Under the pieces are notes generated by a model that worked only from the letters and a program-made list of their open reading frames with translations, was not told the origin of the DNA and made no database searches. From assembly GCA_021521415.1 (NCBI GenBank), contig JAIQDT010000233.1:1674001-1738000 (forward strand): a stretch of 64,000 bases of DNA, given 5' to 3'. Position numbers and translations under genes: made by a program. Position 1 is the first letter of the stretch. Each line of letters starts with the position of its first letter. Shown one piece after another: positions 34,150 to 45,940 of the stretch. This DNA is from Bidens hawaiensis (Eukaryota; Streptophyta; Magnoliopsida; Asterales; Asteraceae).

Positions 34150-34828
34150 TTGAGTACTAAATTCACTTTTTCACACCTAGTCAACATTTGTCTAGGTTTT
34201 TCAGACAATGATCGAAGGAGTCTCCAATAACTGAGAAGCCGTCCATGAAAACTTCCATAGAGTGCTCGATCATTTCATGAAATATGGCCACCATGCATCG
34301 ATGGAAGGTGGCTGGAGCATTACATGGTCCAAATGGCATTCTTCGGTAGGCGAAGGTTCCATACGGACATGTAAAAGTGGTTTTCTCCTGATCTTCAGGA
34401 ACAATGGGAATCTAGATGTATCCGGAGAATCCATCAAGAAAACAGTAGAACATTTTCCTAGATAATCGTTCAAGCATTTGGTAGATAAAAGGGAGTGGAA
34501 AATGATCTTTTCTTGTGGCGTCATTAAGCTTCTGGTAGTAAATGAAAACTCGCTAGCCTATGATGGTCCTCATTGATATTAGTTCGTCCTTCTCGTTCAT
34601 TACAACTGTCATTCCTCCTTTCTTGGGTACTACTTGAACTGGACTGACCCAAAGTGAATCTGAGATTGGGTAGATTAATCCGGCATCAAGCAGTTTGATT
34701 ACTTCCTTCTTTACCACATCTTGTATGTTGGGATTGAGACGCCTTTGATGTTGGATCACGGGTGTGTATTCTTTTTCCATGAGAATTTTGTGAGTACAAA
34801 ATGAAGGACTGATGCACTTGATATCCAT
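34150..34828 (-). pseudogene. Athila-like reverse transcriptase (broken)
   Basis: The 34828-34553 frame carries HQRRLNPNIQDVVKKEVIKLLDAG and SPVQVVPKKGG, typical of the gypsy reverse transcriptase start. After a stop at about 34550 the frame continues with PFGPCNAPATF and a catalytic motif read as FMDGFSV near 34245, where the second aspartate expected in the DD pair is glycine. A further stop lies at about 34407. It is not functional as it stands. Confidence 0.8.
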
Positions 34829-35026
34829 GATCTTCCATGCGATGGCCTTCTTATGGCTTTTGAGAACCTTAAGAAGTTCGTCTTTCTCTTCTTTAGAAAG
34901 GTGAGATGAAATAATTACTGGAAGTTGAGAGTCTTTTTCTAGAAAGGCATATTCGAGATGGTTTGGAAGTTCTTTTAACTCTAAGGCTGGTGGTTCTTCG
35001 ATTGATGATTTTGATTTTTCATTAAA

Positions 35027-35584
35027 TCATGTGATTTCACATATTACTTCTGATGCTTTCTGATAGTTATTTTTGATAATTTCGTTTTCTAAAATGGGTA
35101 TGTTGAGTGTTTTGTCTAAGACTTGTGTTTCTAGCGGTTTATTGATGGAGGAATCTCGCATATAGCAACTCACGATGGAATCAATGATGTCGACACAATA
35201 TAATGTGTCATCATGATGTGGTGGATATTGCATAGATTTTCCTATGTCAAAAGTTATTGCCTCATCATTGACCCTGAGAGTGAGTTTGCCGGTGCAAACG
35301 TCAATAATAGCCTTTGCAATGGCTAAGAAGGGTCTTCCTAAAATCAAAGGTACACTTTTGTCTTCCTCCATGTCTAGAATTACAAAATCTACTGGGAAAA
35401 CAATCTTGTCAATCTTGACAAGCACGTTTTCAACAATGCCCCGAGGATATTTAACAGATTGGTCAGCTAACTGAATGCTCATGCGGGTGGGCGTTGGTTC
35501 TCCTATCCCTAGTTTTGTGAAGACCGCATAAGGCATTAAATTAATACTAGCTCCTAGGTCAGCCAGGGCATTGCTAATAGACAA
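35027..35584 (-). pseudogene. Athila-like protease region
   Basis: The frame starts with SNALADLGASINLMPYAVF. DLGAS is the aspartic protease active-site form seen in Athila-type elements. LILGRPFLA follows about 80 residues later as the second protease motif. The N-terminal junction to gag is interrupted by stops. The C-terminal end has no recognised domain. Confidence 0.82.
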
Positions 35585-35587
35585 ATT

Positions 35588-37463
35588 TTATATAAGACAA
35601 GGGATAGTAAAGCTCCATGGATCGGTCATTTTTGGTGGCAGCTTGTTTTGGAGGACTGCTGAACATTCTTCACTCAAAGTGACATGCGAGAGCTCCTCTA
35701 GCTTCCTTTTGTTTGTCAGCACTTCTTTGAGAAACTTTGCATATGTCGACATTTCAGCTATGGCTTCGATAAAAGGGATGTTGATATGTAGTTGTTTGAA
35801 GAGTTCTAGAAATTTTCCATACTGAGCTTCCAATCGTTCCTGCTTCAGCCTTCCTGGGTATGGATAGGTGAAATATAAGTTCAGACTGGCTCCTTGGGTC
35901 GTACGGTGCCCGTTGGAATCAGTCTTTTCGGCGTTTTATCAGTAGATTCCTTCTCCATAACTGCTTCTGAAGTTGGTGATGCAACAGTGGTTGTATCGCT
36001 TCTGAGTGTAACAGCGTTAGCTGTTGCATTCGGGTTGGTGATTGTGTTGCTTGGAAGAGTGTCGGGTGGTCTTTCGCATAATTGTCGAGCAATCTGTCCG
36101 ATTTGAGTTTCTAGATTCTGTAATGATGCTTGTTAACTTTTGAGGTCGGCTTCATGTTTTTAATAATACTCCGCTTTAATCAACATCTCTTGAGTCGGCA
36201 TTTTTTTATGCTTCATTAGTCTTGGTCATGAGTTGGATTAACATCTCTTTGATCTTTGAGTGGCTCGGGTTTTGATGGCTACTTGAACTTTGATCTTGAA
36301 ATTTTGGTTTCGGTTGGAAGGGTTGATTCATCGGTCTCGTTGGGAATCCGGGTAGAGTTTGAGTTACTTCCGTCTTTCCAGCTAAATTTCAGGTGGTTTC
36401 TCCAACCTGGATTGTAGTTATTGCTGAAAGCATTGTTCTGAAGAGCGACGAAATCGACTTCTTCCATGGCCATGATGAATTGTTTACAGTCACTTGCTTT
36501 ATGATTTCCTCCACAAGTGTCAGAGGTGAGTCTGCTTTTTGATAGCTCGGCTTGAAGTTGTTCGAATTTTTTAGAAAGGGCTTCAAGCTGTGTTGTGAAA
36601 AGAGTGTTGGAATCGACGTGGTGTATTCCTTTGTGTGTAGGTGTAGATCTTGGTGGGTTGTAAGCAAAACTCTTCTTTGCAGATTTCTCCAGGACTTCAA
36701 ATGCTTCGTTAGGTGATTTGGATTCTAGGTCTCCACCAGCGATTTGGTCAATGGCCTGTCTGTTTTGACTGGATTGTACATCAAAGAAAGTTTGTACCTG
36801 TAACCATACGGTCAGTCCATGATGTGGGCATCTTCTTAGAAGACTTTCGTATCTCTCCCATGTTGCGTGTAATGATTCATCATCATCGGTCCTGAATCCG
36901 GTAATGCTGGCTCGGTATTTGGCAGTTTTATCTGGCGGAAAATATTTGAGGAGAAACTATTCAACCATCTGGTCCCAGGTAGTGGTGGAACCTGAGGAAA
37001 GAGATTCTATCCATTCCAAGGCTTGACCCCTTAGAGTAAAAGGAAAGAGTTTGAGTTTGATTTGATCTTCTGAACAGTTTTGAATTTTAAAGGTTTCGCA
37101 GATTCGTAAGAATAGAGATATATGAGAAAGCGGGTCTTCATCGAGGAGACCATGAAATTGAACTGAATTTTCCACCATATGAATGGTGCTTGATTTGATT
37201 TCTAAATGTTCAGTGATATCGGGTGGAGCCACTCCATTTCCATAGCCTTCGAGAGTTGGCTTAGCGTACTGGCTCATGTTCGGCTCATTGTTCTAGGCCG
37301 CCATCATTTCTTCGGTTTGATTTTCTCCAGATGTGGTGGCATCTACTGACTCGTCTTTGATTGTTTCGGTGGTTTCTGCAGTCCGTTTACGTGCTCGCCG
37401 ATGAAAAAGTCGTTCTGGTTCAGAAATTGGAGAAACAAGCTCAGGCTCAAAAGTAGAGGACAT
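35588..37463 (-). pseudogene. Athila-like gag (broken)
   Basis: The likely start is the ATG at 37463 (MSSTFEPELVSP), in the same frame as MSQYAKPTLEGYG after one TAG at about 37294, which is probably a mutated CAG. A retrotransposon gag capsid segment follows (FKIQNCSEDQIKLKLFPFTLRGQALEWI at 37090-37000). A TAG at 36954 precedes the next block (FPPDKTAKYRASI). The C-terminal part, with CGGNHKASDC at about 36500, resembles a zinc knuckle, and 35833-35588 holds the segment leading to protease. Frames are interrupted repeatedly. Confidence 0.8.
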
Positions 37464-37753
37464 ACATGACACTAAATCTAAGTTAAAACTAAAGTAATAG
37501 TTAGTTAAAGTTAAACTACAAGTTAGGATAAGCTAAACTACGAGCTAGGCTAAGCTATTTTAAACTAGACTAAGGTCTGAATTAGTTAAGCTAAAGTAAA
37601 GGTTAGGTAAATAAAGGTTAAAATTAGGCTAGCCGTAAAATTATATAGTTTAATAGTTAGTAAAAATAAAATAAAATAAAAGTTAAGAAAAATTTGTATA
37701 ATTATCGACAATGATTAAATTAAAACTTGGATCGTTCTAAGAAATGTACCGTG

Positions 37754-37771
37754 TCCCCGGCAACGGCGCCA
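37754..37771 (-). promoter_or_regulatory. Primer binding site of the Athila-like element (Asp tRNA type)
   Basis: On the minus strand TGGCGCCGTTGCCGGGGA lies a few bases inside the LTR end. It is the primer site typical of Athila and related gypsy elements and fixes the minus orientation. Confidence 0.92.
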
Positions 37772-37777
37772 AAAACT

Positions 37778-39456
37778 TGATGGTGTGCTGCGTGTGGTTG
37801 GTGTATGAAAGAGTTTGGATATTTAGCTTTTGCACAAGATCGTGTTTTAAATTTATAAAAATTATTTCTACAACGACTAAACACACACAAAATAGGCAAG
37901 TGTACCTATCGTATATGTAGAATAGTATTGGTAAGAACCAAGTAACGATCCGTGAAGACAAATGTTTCTAATAATGAACCGTCGTTTTACTTTAATCAGA
38001 GGTTTTAATCATTTTGAGGTTAATTTTTGAACTTTTATAAAATATAAATACTTAAATATAATCTATATAGGTGACCAAGACGAGAGATTCTAACAAGTAA
38101 TTCAAATATATGAAGGTTACCATCTAAGATCAAGAATCCACTCCATTTTATCATTGATGATTAATACGTAAACATGTGGTAAAACTTGCCGTAATAATAT
38201 ACGATAGATAGCTCCTCATTTCTAAGAGAGCATCTATGACAAAAATGGAGTAGCATGCGCATTTTAAAGTCGACCCTTTCCTAATGTCATGCTACCTCGA
38301 GAATGTCAATTTAAGTTGGCAAGTAATTTCGTAAAGTAGAAAGATTAGGATTGACTCTGATTTCTCAAATACCAATTCTAACAACTTCGGGTGGTTGTAG
38401 TTAACTCACACAACCTGCCCTTGGTTGATTTAAGTAGGTTGTACTTACACATTCCGTTAACATATAATTTCTTTAACTAGCATGATATCCTAAGCAAAGC
38501 CATTTTCAGATTACCAAGACTTAGAGAAATAGATCATAACTTACATCTCATCATTTCTAAATACAATATAAGGATCCATATTTCGATAATCTATCAAAGT
38601 ATTTCTATCTTTCAAGAACATGAATCGATCATGAATGATTGTCAACAGAATTGACAATCACCAACTTTGAATTGTTGGTTTAAGAAGGTGAAACATTTCT
38701 CATCAAAAGATAATTGCAAGATAACCATGTACTTTACTAGACTACACCACATGTTTTATATAATTATCAAGTAAAACAAAGCTTCTTCATAGATTTAGAT
38801 GCTAAATGGAGTTTAGATCATAATGAGCATTATTATGAATATTAGAATGGATGATAATAACAAACACATGATTAAACTAGAACAATCTAACCAAATGTGG
38901 GTGAATCTTCCTTCTTAATGATGATGATGATGGTGATCTCCAAGCCTTCCAACTCTTCACTAGATCTTCAATGTGAGTGTAAGTGTGTGGTTTTATAAGT
39001 GAAAACTGGATAGAACTCTCTTCAAGGCACACCAAATGAGTGCAACATGAGCCACTATTTATAGGCAATCTGGAGTGTGAAGCACGGCCCCGTGGTTACG
39101 TGGGCACGCCCCGTGCATTTTATGACATGTGCCAAATTCATTTTGTCTTTTCTTGTAGACGACCACGACCCCGTGGTTGAGGAGCACGGCCCCGTGCTTT
39201 TGTTCCCAGGTTTTGTCTTTTCTTGTAGATTTTTGTCTTTTCTGGTTTTCAGAAGCATGGGGGCGTGTTTCTTTGTTTTGCTTGTGTTTCTTCTGTTTTT
39301 CTTCATCTTTTCGCTTGTTTCTTCGTTTGGGGCTTGGTTTCACCTGAAATTACATTTTATTATGATAAGTAGCTTTATGTGCTATGTTATTTGATAGAAA
39401 TTACAGTTTTTAGAGATTATTTGATGCTAAAAAGATGTATATTTTTATATACATCA
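37778..39456 (-). repeat. 5' LTR of the Athila-like element
   Basis: This 1679-bp LTR pairs with 27385-29094. Many substitutions and small indels separate the two, including a shorter palindrome region here, so the element is clearly older than copia C. The TATA box is at 39055-39065 on the minus strand. Confidence 0.92.
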
Positions 39457-39461
39457 TACAT

Positions 39462-39631
39462 CTAAAATAAAAGAGACTAAGACACCTAAGTTTAAGCCTA
39501 AGAAATTAGAAAAACTAACAATTTCTGATGTTGATTTGATGCGTTTCATCAATCCTGCTCTTTCTAATGAAAACACTGGTCGTGTGTTTAAGTTAAAAGG
39601 TCTTAGCAAAGTTTTCACTGAGAAAGACAAT
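39462..39631 (+). pseudogene. Copia A gag, continuation
   Basis: This short piece continues copia A gag past the Athila-like insertion. LMRFINP and VFKLKGLSKVFTEKD align with LMRFVNP and VFKLKGMDTMFTEKD in the E1 gag tail. It ends at ACAAT (39627-39631), where the copia B LTR begins. Confidence 0.85.
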
Positions 39632-40698
39632 TGTTGGGATGAGAAAATGATTTAGGAAGACTAGAATCTTCTCAACCTCCTTGGAAAATGGCTAACTATG
39701 GAAACCGAACAAACTTAGGCCTACAACCAAGCTTAAACTTAGTCAAGCAAGGTATTTTTCTCTTCGAGCAAAGTTATCTTCTGTAATTCTTCTTAATTGT
39801 ATGTTCGAGTAAACTACACTTCATCAAGCAAGGTTGTTCTTCTAGTCAAGAAAGGTTTGTTTTTCAGAGCAAACTCTTGACTAAGCCAAGTATTTTGGTG
39901 GATCGAGCAAGGTTTGTTAATAAACAGTGGTCCCAGCTAGCTTGAAGAAAGTTAATAAAGAAATTGCTCTAAGGACTTTCAACGAGCAAGGTTCAACCTC
40001 GAGCAAGCTATAGTGTCACCATCACACTTGGATTTGTTCAATAAGTTAAGTAACAAAAGGTTGAAGGGATCTACGAAGAACAAGTTTGCTCGTAGGGTAT
40101 ATATCAAGCAAAGTATGATATTATCAGGAAGATTGAAGTTTTCTTGATGAATATTTTCTAAGGAAAATATTCGAAGTAAAGCTTACTCGGAAAACTGTTC
40201 CCCAGCAAACTTAATGGTTACCAGGTCTGCTCGTCAAAGACAAAAGCTGCAACGCTTACTCGAAGACCTGTTTACACTTAGTAACTTTTGTAATATGTTT
40301 GAATATGTTAAGAATCAATGATTAGGGTTTCTAGAAGGTGTCAGGGCAGGCTTATTTAAGGAAAATTTAGGGCACGCCTATGACACAACATACACTGAGC
40401 GAATATTGTGATTTTGACAGCTGCCTTTATCTTGTACCGAAAAGCTGTCAAAAAATACAAACATTACACCTAGAAACCCTAAATGATTATCTTTGTATCC
40501 TTCATAATATAAATGGAAATCTTTTGAGTTTATTTGTGTGTTTGTTTACTTTTATGTCCTAGTCAGTAATCATTTGAGTATCATTGATTTCTCCTTTGAT
40601 ATTCATCATTCTTTCACAAAAGTAGCATTTCGTAACCTTCTTATCGACATGTTTGTGTGGGTTACGAGTGTGATTGAGTGAGATAATCGGGACCGACA
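39632..40698 (+). repeat. 5' LTR of copia B
   Basis: This 1067-bp LTR starts TGTTGGGATGAG and ends GACCGACA, two bases before the primer site. About ten CGAGCAAGG- or CAAGCAAGG-like words occur at 39738-40115, upstream of a TATA-like CTTATTTAAGG at 40351-40361. No second copy is in the window, so the left edge rests on the TGTTGGG start and the loss of gag similarity there. Confidence 0.78.
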
Positions 40699-40700
40699 AG

Positions 40701-40712
40701 TGGTATCAGAGC
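40701..40712 (+). promoter_or_regulatory. Primer binding site of copia B
   Basis: TGGTATCAGAGC is the standard initiator Met site, with the same AG spacer after the LTR as in E1 and copia A. Confidence 0.93.
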
Positions 40713-40920
40713 TTGTATTGCTGCATTTGTGAAGAACTATTGCTGAAAAACTGTTGATTTTGAAGATGAAGAATGACGTCAGCTGACAACTATTCCATTG
40801 ATTTTTGACGTCCGCTGCCTTGTTTTCATTTTTCTCGGATCTACTGTTTCATTGAGGTTTAAAAGTGCCTTTTACTTAGATTTACTTTGATATATTTTCT
40901 TGTGTGTCCAGATCTTGTTA
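40713..40920 (+). other. Leader of copia B, first part
   Basis: This non-coding leader sequence is interrupted at 40921 by the chromovirus and continues at 60010-60128. No array like those of E1 or copia A is seen. Confidence 0.6.
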
Positions 40921-40925
40921 TTATT

Positions 40926-43437
40926 GTGACACTCGTCAATTTCAGGTTAACTCCGTTAATCCAAACTCCGTCAATTCAAACTTAAGATCACTTGATCTAT
41001 AACGCACATCTCATTACATTTAAACTAGGGTTTTAAATGACGCTTGACAATCACTACACATGTAGTCTTTCGGGATTGCACCGAAACGCAAACGAGTTGA
41101 CGCAAACCATTGGTGAATAAACGACAAACATCCAAACAATAATTATTGATAATTATGTGTTAGGCTTATGTGATATTTGATAATATTGTGTAGAACATTA
41201 ACTCAAGATGCAAAAAGCTACTTTATGCTAGAAAAGTAATAAATAAAAGTTGAGGGGCCTTTGTGTAACACATTATTATTAATAATAATAAAAACCCTAC
41301 CCTCTTCCCTCCTCCCCTACAACCCGATCGGCCCGCTCCCCTCTCTCTCCCTTGGCTGCCGTCACCCTAGACACACATACACACAAGGATTTTTCAAGTT
41401 TGGTTGAAGAATTAAGGTGCTAGGAAGGTATTAACAACTACTCTATGCATTCTTTGTGTTTAATTTTGATATTGAATGGGTTAATCAAAACCCTAGACTC
41501 TTGAAAGTGATGATTAAGACGAGTTAGGGTTTGATCATATTCTTGATGATGATTTGCTAATGAAATTGATAACTAATTGTGTTATTGTTGTTGTTAATCA
41601 TTGTTCTTTGATTTTAAACTTTTAAGAAAAACCCTAACTATGTGTGTAATGTGATAAGGATATACATGATTGGTAAATATTGTGACTAGAGTGTTATATG
41701 CATGGATTATGAATCATAGATTGTTATTATGTTGAGTTTTGATGTAAACTGGTACTGGACAGATTGTTAAGTTTATGTTTAGATGACTGTAACTGAATGT
41801 TAATGTGGTAATTGGTCGAAATTCGTAACACTAAAGTTTACTAGGTTGAGTCTAGTTTCTATTAAGTCCAAGTTTGTAATTTTTGGACGGGTAAAAGTTA
41901 ACTTTTATTATTTTACAAAACTGAAGTGCAAGTCTGAATTGTGAGACCTGCTATTAGGCTGTTTTGTAATTATCATATCTCATAAACTACAAGACCAAAT
42001 GGGTTGGTTCCACTTCTGGAAGTTAACATGTTGAGTTAAGAACGTAACCCAATTAGTCTTGCATTAATTATAAATACCATTTAACGAGAATAACAAATAT
42101 GATTCTGTTGCGCATGATTTTGACTGCTGTGAGTTTACTGTAATGTTTTGATCATTGTGAGAAATCTATGTGCAATAAAAATACAATAAAAATAGTTCTG
42201 GAAACCTAACTCATGTGTTCTTTTGTGAAGATTTTTGGTGAATTAATTGATATGTTATGATCTGTTGAATAGAGTAATCTTTCAAGTAGAAATCTGTCTT
42301 GATAGAACTAGCTGCTGAACTATATGAAAATACATGAAACATGCTTGTTGCTAGATAATTGCTATGTTTTTGACTAAATTGCCCTTGTGGGGAATGATTG
42401 CTAGTAATGTACAATATTAATACTTGACACGTAAGAAGTTGTTCACACATGTAACGTATCACCAATGTGTTTGTTGAGTCACACACAATTCACAAACGAA
42501 ACACGAAACGTATCTCATGCATAGGTATTATGTGCCGAGTCTAGAGACTCAATAATAGTTCCAACACTTAGAAAATCTCATTCTTGTTTTAGAACGCTAG
42601 TGAGGATTTTCCGTGACGCGCATTTCTTGGTTGACTTGTTTTTGAATTCTTCGCAAACAGTGAGTTTCACGTTCCCCTTTTACGCTTTTAAACGCTTTTT
42701 ACTTGGGGGAGATAACATACTCCAAAACGCTTTAGATTTTGTTATTTATTATATATCACTTGTAAAGGCTAAGTAGCAAACGAACCAACTAAAGTCCTTC
42801 ATAACATCGAACTGTTTAATATTTGTATAATAGCGAGTCATTGTTGAGGTATTACTGGGTTTGACAAACCCCACCCAACGCTAAACTCGACTGGAGGTCG
42901 AGTGGGTGTAATCTTGGCTAACACATTACCATGGTCGTGGTTGACATGGTGGCAAGGCAATTGATAAACAGTCAGCTTCGGTGTCGAACACTTAGTAATA
43001 CTTGTTGTATAGGCTAGCTACCTATCGATATATAATTGACATAACATTATCTGGTAACGCAAACGCAAACGCAAAACGTAAACGTAAACGCAAACGCAAA
43101 CGCTTTATTTATATAAACTTGTGAACTCACCAACCCCGTGTTGACACTTTTAGTATGTTATTCTCAGGTAGCCGAGGCGGGCGCGCAGTATAGGATCATG
43201 CATTACCCTGAACTCTATCGTTTTTGCAAACTCGTTTTTAAACTGTTATTCATTGGGTTTTAAGTCGTCCCGCGTGACGCAACACTTGGTTTATGATTTT
43301 ACGCTTCCGCACTTATTTACACTTAAATGCCTCGTGGTTTGAAAACTTTATGGTTTGATTATAACTAATGATTCCGATCATGTTAGTTCACACCCTATGA
43401 CGGTAAAACTCCGTTAGTGGATTTTGAGGGTGTGACA
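40926..43437 (+). repeat. 5' LTR of the chromovirus
   Basis: It begins TGTGACACTCGTC and ends GGGTGTGACA. It includes a pyrimidine-rich block at 41290-41370 and a CGCAAA/CGTAAA hexamer run at about 43057-43105. Solo LTR Y at 12863 is a distant relative. Confidence 0.94.
43057..43105 (+). repeat. CGCAAA/CGTAAA hexamer run in the chromovirus LTR
   Basis: About eight tandem hexamers alternate between AACGCA- and AACGTA-type units. The same run is in the 3' LTR at about 59625-59670. The CGTAAA forms may be C-to-T variants of CGCAAA. Confidence 0.75.
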
Positions 43438-43440
43438 GAT

Positions 43441-43453
43441 TGGTATCAGAGCC
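43441..43453 (+). promoter_or_regulatory. Primer binding site of the chromovirus
   Basis: TGGTATCAGAGCC, three bases after the LTR end, is complementary to initiator Met tRNA. Confidence 0.93.
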
Positions 43454-43616
43454 ATTGGTTATAGCGAACTAGATTTGCATGCATACTAGAATATAACCGC
43501 AACGACCCATTAGTTATAATTATACGCACTGCATATATATTTTGTTTAGTCTTTCGTTATCTTATCTCTTTACCTTATCCACTCATACGCGCGCATATAC
43601 GACTTATCCTGTAGGG

Positions 43617-44309
43617 ATGTCGACGCCACCATCATCATCATCCGACCAGATGACTCATGCTCATGGAAAGGAACCGCAGCTACCCACCTCATCGCCACCC
43701 CGAGTAGTCCCGGAACTAAAAGCCCCTGCACCGAAGAGGTATCGCCTATGTGGAGGCATGTACGACGACGACGTTAGCTGGGATTGGTACCCGAGTCTGA
43801 TCAGGCGTATGGTTTATCGCGAACAAGTTCCCCCACTACCTCACCCGAGCCGCCCTGCAGATCCCAACTCCCTACCACCCATAACCGAACCGTTAGAGCC
43901 TGTTCTCGCATCTGTTGTTTCCTGTTTAGAGCGTGACGCGGGTTTTATGCGCACGACGAGAGCGAACGTTTCCGGATTGATAAGAGATGGAACCGAGGCT
44001 AGGGAGGAAATTTCCCGCCTGACAGCGGCTATGAAGGAAGTGCAGGATACTAATGATCAGCAGATGAAGATTATGAGGAAAATGCAAGCATAGATGATAG
44101 ATTTGCAAGAGCAACTTCTTGTGGCGAGATCCCGGACAGAGATAGCTCTAGAGCGTTGCGATATCTTATAGACGCAAATTGCCCAGAATGCAGCAGAACC
44201 TGAGGAAGAACCCGAGGAAGATCCCGATGAGGAACCCGAAGAGGAACCGGAGGAAGAACCGGCTGAGCCGGAGGCACACTCAGAGGTGTCCTCAGACGAT
44301 GACATCTAA
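43617..44309 (+). pseudogene. Extra ORF upstream of chromovirus gag (coiled coil, acidic tail)
   Basis: The frame starts at 43617 (MSTPPSSSSDQM) and would be 230 residues but for TAG stops at 44091-44093 and about 44168-44170, both positions where CAG is a one-base change. It has a Ser/Pro-rich start, then PKRYRLCGGMYDDDVSWDWYP, a helical part (EAREEISRLTAAMKEVQD), and a very acidic tail of Glu-Pro repeats ending SSDDDI. It precedes gag by about 255 bp. I do not recognise a family. A role beside gag, such as chromatin targeting or packaging, would be speculation. Confidence 0.6.
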
Positions 44310-44564
44310 GGATGATAACACCTAGATGGAGGGGTTGTCTCCATCCAAACTATTATTTTCTATGATTTTAAGGATTGGTTTTAAATACTTTGTAGCGAAT
44401 ACAATGGTTTTAACCATGAATTATTATTTGGATTATTATATGGTTGTGATGTGATGTTTGCTTCTTTTATTTTTCTTTCTTACCTATCTTTTTATTACAT
44501 GTATGGTGTGTTGCATATGAAACCGAGAATTCATGTCTAACATTTTATGCTGTGATTCTAGGAG

Positions 44565-45940
44565 ATGGCTAGAAGAAACGCTGGGCATGGTCGCGGTAAC
44601 ATCAACTTAACCGCAGCAGAACTCCAAACCCTATTGAATGACTATGCAGCGGCAGCTCTAGCCGCACATGTTCAGAATCAAGCCGGAGGTCCAGCTGGAA
44701 CGTGTACTTTCAAGAACTACCTGGATTGCAAGCCCAATTCGTTTAAGGGCACTGAGGGAGCCATAGGTTTCCTGCATTGGGCTGAGAAGACAGAATCAGC
44801 TTTCGAGATGTGTAACTGTCCACCTGCTAGTAGGGTCAAATTTGCTGTTGGAACACTGGAAGATTATGCTCTCACTTGATGGAACTCCAATGTGCAAATT
44901 CTTGGATTGGAATTGGCGAACGCTATGAACTGGGAAGAGTTCAAGAATATGATGCGGGAAGAGTATTGTCCTAGAGAGGAAATCGCGAAGTTGGAATCTG
45001 AGTTTTGGTCGTTGAAAATGGTGGGTTCCGAGATTGAAGCCTACACCACCCGTTCTCACGAGCTAGCAGTGATGTGTCCACGGATGGTAGACCCGCCGAG
45101 TAAGAGAATCGAGATGTATATCGATGGGCTGGTACCACAAATTCAGGGTATGGTGACGTCTTCCAAACCGGCTACAATTCAACAAGCGATCCGGTTAGCT
45201 CACAAACTGACGGACCAGGCAGTGACACAAGGTGCGTTACCACCTAGTGGTTCCAACTCTAAAACCCGTGACAACCTGAGCACTGACAACAACAACAACA
45301 ACCCGAGTAATGGAAAGAGGAAATTTGACAACACCAGGTCCTCATCATCGAACCCCTCACAGTAACAACACTACCGTAAGCCCGAACTCACTCGGAGATT
45401 CAATAATCAGGGTTCCAACAATAACAACAACGGTGGCAGACAGGTTTCGAGTGGCTATGGTGGGAAATACCCGAAATGCAACAAGTGCAACTATCACCAT
45501 GCTGGGCCATGTGACCGTATCAAGTGTCTGAGATGCGGAAAAATGGGTCATCAGGCCAAGGAATATAGGGGAGACCTAGCGGCAAAGGGTGCTCCTAAAC
45601 ATCCTACGGCGACTAAAGGGTGTTTCGAGTGTGGTCAAGAGGGTCATTTCAAGAAGGATTGCCCCAAACTAAAGCAGAATGAGAACAATGGAGGCAGCAG
45701 CGGTGGCGGAAGCAGTGGTAAAGGTAGAGCTTTCGTCATTGGGTCGGGCCAGGCCCGCAACGATCCGTATGTGGTGACCGGTAAGTTTCCTGTGAACGAC
45801 TGTTTTGCTTCTGTTTTGTTTGACACTGGAGCTGATAGGAGATTTGTATCGAAAGCCTTTAGTAAACTCTTAGACTTAACCCCAACCCCGTTAGATGCTA
45901 AGTTTCCTGTTGAATTAGTTGACGGTAAGTCTATAGAAAC
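44565..45940 (+). pseudogene. Chromovirus gag and start of protease (broken, then split)
   Basis: The frame starts MARRNAGHGRGNINLTAAEL at 44565. A capsid domain follows (FLHWAEKTESAFEMCN, NWEEFKNMMREEYCP, LESEFWSLKMVGSEIEAYTTRSHEL), then a low-complexity Asn/Ser linker and zinc knuckles [14 protein letters not shown], whose last cysteine has become tyrosine, and [14 protein letters not shown], which is intact. The protease begins with [12 protein letters not shown] near 45817. TGA at 44877-44879 and TAA at 45363-45365 interrupt an otherwise continuous frame. Copia C enters after GAAAC at 45940. Confidence 0.9.
45936..45940. repeat. Target duplication of copia C
   Basis: GAAAC at 45936-45940 recurs at 54165-54169. 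The chromovirus protein frame is restored when the insertion and one copy are removed. Confidence 0.95.

Larger units (their letters stand above)
27385..39456 (-). mobile_element. Athila-like Ty3/gypsy element
   Basis: This 12,072-bp element has LTRs of 1710 and 1679 bp, a TACAT target duplication, and a primer site for Asp tRNA. In minus-strand order it carries gag, protease, reverse transcriptase, RNase H, integrase, then an env-like ORF and a long 3' non-coding tail. The primer site, the DLGAS protease motif, the size and the extra ORF after integrase fit the Athila lineage. Coding regions have many stops, and the reverse transcriptase catalytic motif is altered, so it is defective. Confidence 0.92.
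23665..39631 (+). mobile_element. Copia element A (same family as E1), split by two insertions
   Basis: 5' LTR (23665-24164), primer site, leader array and gag (25193-27384) are present on the plus strand. An Athila-like element occupies 27385-39456. Copia A then resumes at 39462, where LMRFINP corresponds to LMRFVNP in the E1 gag tail, until copia B enters at 39632. Protease, integrase, reverse transcriptase and the 3' LTR lie beyond the window or are lost. The left flank aaagc is one possible half of the target duplication. Gag is broken by stops and frameshifts. Confidence 0.88.
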
